From NCBI RefSeq assembly GCF_026626705.1, contig NZ_JAPNKC010000001.1, positions 11,370,001 to 11,434,000 of the forward strand: a stretch of 64,000 bases of DNA, read 5' to 3'. Shown piece by piece: positions 63,601-64,000 of the stretch. The stretch is from Pyxidicoccus sp. MSG2. Lineage in GTDB: Bacteria; Myxococcota; Myxococcia; Myxococcales; Myxococcaceae. Every line of letters begins with the position of its first letter. Positions within the stretch are counted from its first letter, which is position 1. The notes under the pieces are model-generated. The model searched no databases, was not told where the DNA came from, and saw only the letters and a list, made by a program, of their open reading frames with translations. The translations under genes and the position numbers were made by a program.

Positions 63601-64000
63601 CGGGCGCCGCCACGCTGACCACGTCGGCGCCGTCCAACTGCAGCTCGAGCTGGGTGTCACCCACCATGCCAACCACGTTGCCGCCCACGGTGAAGGTCGC
63701 GATGCCGCAGGTGACGGCCACGTCGGTGACGTCCTGGGCGCCCACGGTGCCGGAGCCGTGCGCCACGGTGCACACCGTGGGGTAGGTGGCCACCGCGGTG
63801 ACGGCATAGTCGCCACCGAAGACCACCGGGGTGGCGAAGCTGAAGGAGCCATCGGCGGTGACGGTGAGCTCATCGCCGTCGTTGTCCTTCAGCACCACCG
63901 ACTGCGTCTCGGGAAGGCCCGTCACCGTCCCGCGCACGGCGAAGGTGCGCGGGGTGCAGACCACGCTGACGCTGGTGACGTTCGCGTCCTGGACCGTGCC
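60653..64000 (-). CDS. Large secreted repeat protein, about nine Cys-containing beta repeats (5' end outside window)
   Basis: At least 1115 residues; the frame runs off the right edge. It is made of tandem repeats of about 82 residues with a core FTVGGTVTGLAAGTTLxLxNNG, an FTF motif, and two Cys per repeat (CTV ... VAVTC), probably disulfide-bonded. Two repeat types alternate: one with F-x-x-x-Y-x-V ... YP-x-x-C, the other with DL-x-x-Y-x-V ... QP-x-G-x-TC. The last 380 residues are a different domain with TVYASSGLGFVDG and PDVAYVAAP motifs, perhaps propeller-like. Such proteins in myxobacteria are usually surface or secreted; function unknown. Confidence 0.88.
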   Translation of the reverse strand, partial: GTVQDANVTSVSVVCTPRTFAVRGTVTGLPETQSVVLKDNDGDELTVTADGSFSFATPVVFGGDYAVTAVATYPTVCTVAHGSGTVGAQDVTDVAVTCGIATFTVGGNVVGMVGDTQLELQLDGADVVSVAAPGGSFTFNLPVPDLGTYAVTIKTQPRGQTCTVRNGAVTLDHADFTHVEIACSPEAFQVRGMLTGLKAGQTVVLKNKGGDDLTVSANGLFTFATKVAFADTYDVTQHAVYPLGCTLTNGTGTMPSQAVTNVSVSCSTTTYTVGGQLSGLLSGATVNVKNNGEGLPGTTNGPFTFPTPVADLGAYNVLVPSQPPGHTCTVARGTGNLAGHDVTDVAVTCAVNTYTVGGTVVGLTSGQSLKLRNNDNAADELTVTSGGPFTFTTKVTFKNLYAVTVAATYPLECIVPNGAGTMAASNVTGVNVFCSTKKYTVGGTVTGLAAGTTLELRNNGGNDLAVAANGAFTFSQPMADLSGYAVSIQSQPEGQTCTVDRAAGSLDHGNVADVAVTCTPKAFAVRGTVTGLVGGSVVLKNNGGDAVTLTNDGTFAFNAPVGYGAAYGVTAETSSPWVCSVSNGSGTMGTRDVENVAVVCGTTAFTLGGTVTGLAAGTTLTLQNNGDALLTVTADGAFTFTRSVAQLGGYDVTVKTNPTGQRCLVQGGNGTVNGGPITGVAITCADLHGLHVDVAGLTGTLELRNGPDALTVSAAGDHAFARGLLAGEAYAVEVARHPVGQTCEVASGSGTMDSADVTLTVTCSPNLMVVRLGVGGSVAIGPTAAAVQVEEYRPTGGAPVRTFPLPWLGRDRLTLMGSIGLNEGLLARSADGRFLTFAGYDADMGTSPRTASASTTARVVGQLDVHGRFTIPVRINDGYNTTSIRAAITDDGSRYWLSGEGSTVNTTGGIRFVDGSSPTSSVQVSSTVYASSGLGFVDGALVFATSTGSYSLGYFPNNPLPTVGGAEAGGLPGFVLPTGQSATAGAFATLDTNGDLVPDVAYVAAPSAGFRSTPNTLNLQKWTFDGATWTQVAGFVPRVPDSTGAPAMLPVDGVTAVKTPAGVRVYVTMALTASSTSNHLATFLDDGTTLNPVPTLLVSSPQNTLFRSVVLSPRP
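61700..64000 (-). repeat. Intragenic tandem repeat array, period about 245 bp
   Basis: Nine tandem units inside the partial repeat-protein gene, in an alternating two-type order that makes a higher-order period of about 490 bp. The array continues beyond the window edge. Confidence 0.75.

Overview
The window looks like a chromosomal segment from a myxobacterium, most likely family Myxococcaceae (Myxococcus, Corallococcus or Pyxidicoccus type). Evidence: very high GC with strong GC bias at third codon positions, a MYXO-CTERM-type sorting tail on the secreted M36 protease, a DUF2378/TIGR02265 protein (a family essentially confined to this group), many secreted lipoproteins and proteases, and a myxobacterial-type T6SS locus. 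No rRNA, tRNA, CRISPR array, IS element or prophage was recognised.

Layout. 1-770: end of an unknown gene and a TetR regulator. 779-8160: a periplasmic nitrate reductase locus in two divergent operons. Leftward are a tetraheme lipoprotein cytochrome, a four-cluster ferredoxin subunit and an NrfD-type membrane subunit. Rightward are napD, napA (interrupted by a frameshift near 5225), a four-heme NapB-like cytochrome, napF and a small unknown gene. No napC or napGH is present, so the NrfD-type module probably supplies electrons from quinol. 8200-11400: small membrane proteins and an M4 protease with two PPC domains. 11600-22020: a 1418-residue lipoprotein of unknown function, an MpaB-type oxygenase, a Het-C-like/lipoprotein pair, a quinone oxidoreductase divergent from an AraC regulator, and DUF2378. 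22060-26560: an ABC ATPase followed by an ABC-2 permease fused to an M1 peptidase; then a GH5 mannanase-like lipoprotein.

27990-47405 is a type VI secretion island. A rightward operon encodes a VgrG-like protein and a 448-residue helical protein. The long leftward operon encodes a DUF4280 PAAR-like tip, TssA, TssG-like, TssB, TssC, Hcp, TssK, TssE, a second VgrG-like protein, a separate beta-helix protein, TssF, TssL, a small protein, TssM and TssJ. No ClpV/TssH lies in the window. Beyond it are an AMP-binding-like protein, two convergent unknown genes (49916 and 52899), and three large secreted proteins (M36 protease, Big2/TolB-like lipoprotein, and a protein of about nine Cys-containing repeats running off the window end).

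The most striking observation is regulatory. Four transcription units (vgrG operon, main tss operon, and the two unknown genes at 49916 and 52899) each have a sigma-54-type -24/-12 element. Each also has, upstream, dyads of the form GCGTY-N7-RACGC placed exactly 21 bp apart. This is what an NtrC-type activator regulon would look like. It ties two proteins of unknown function to the T6SS and makes them candidate effectors or accessory factors. The activator itself is not in the window.
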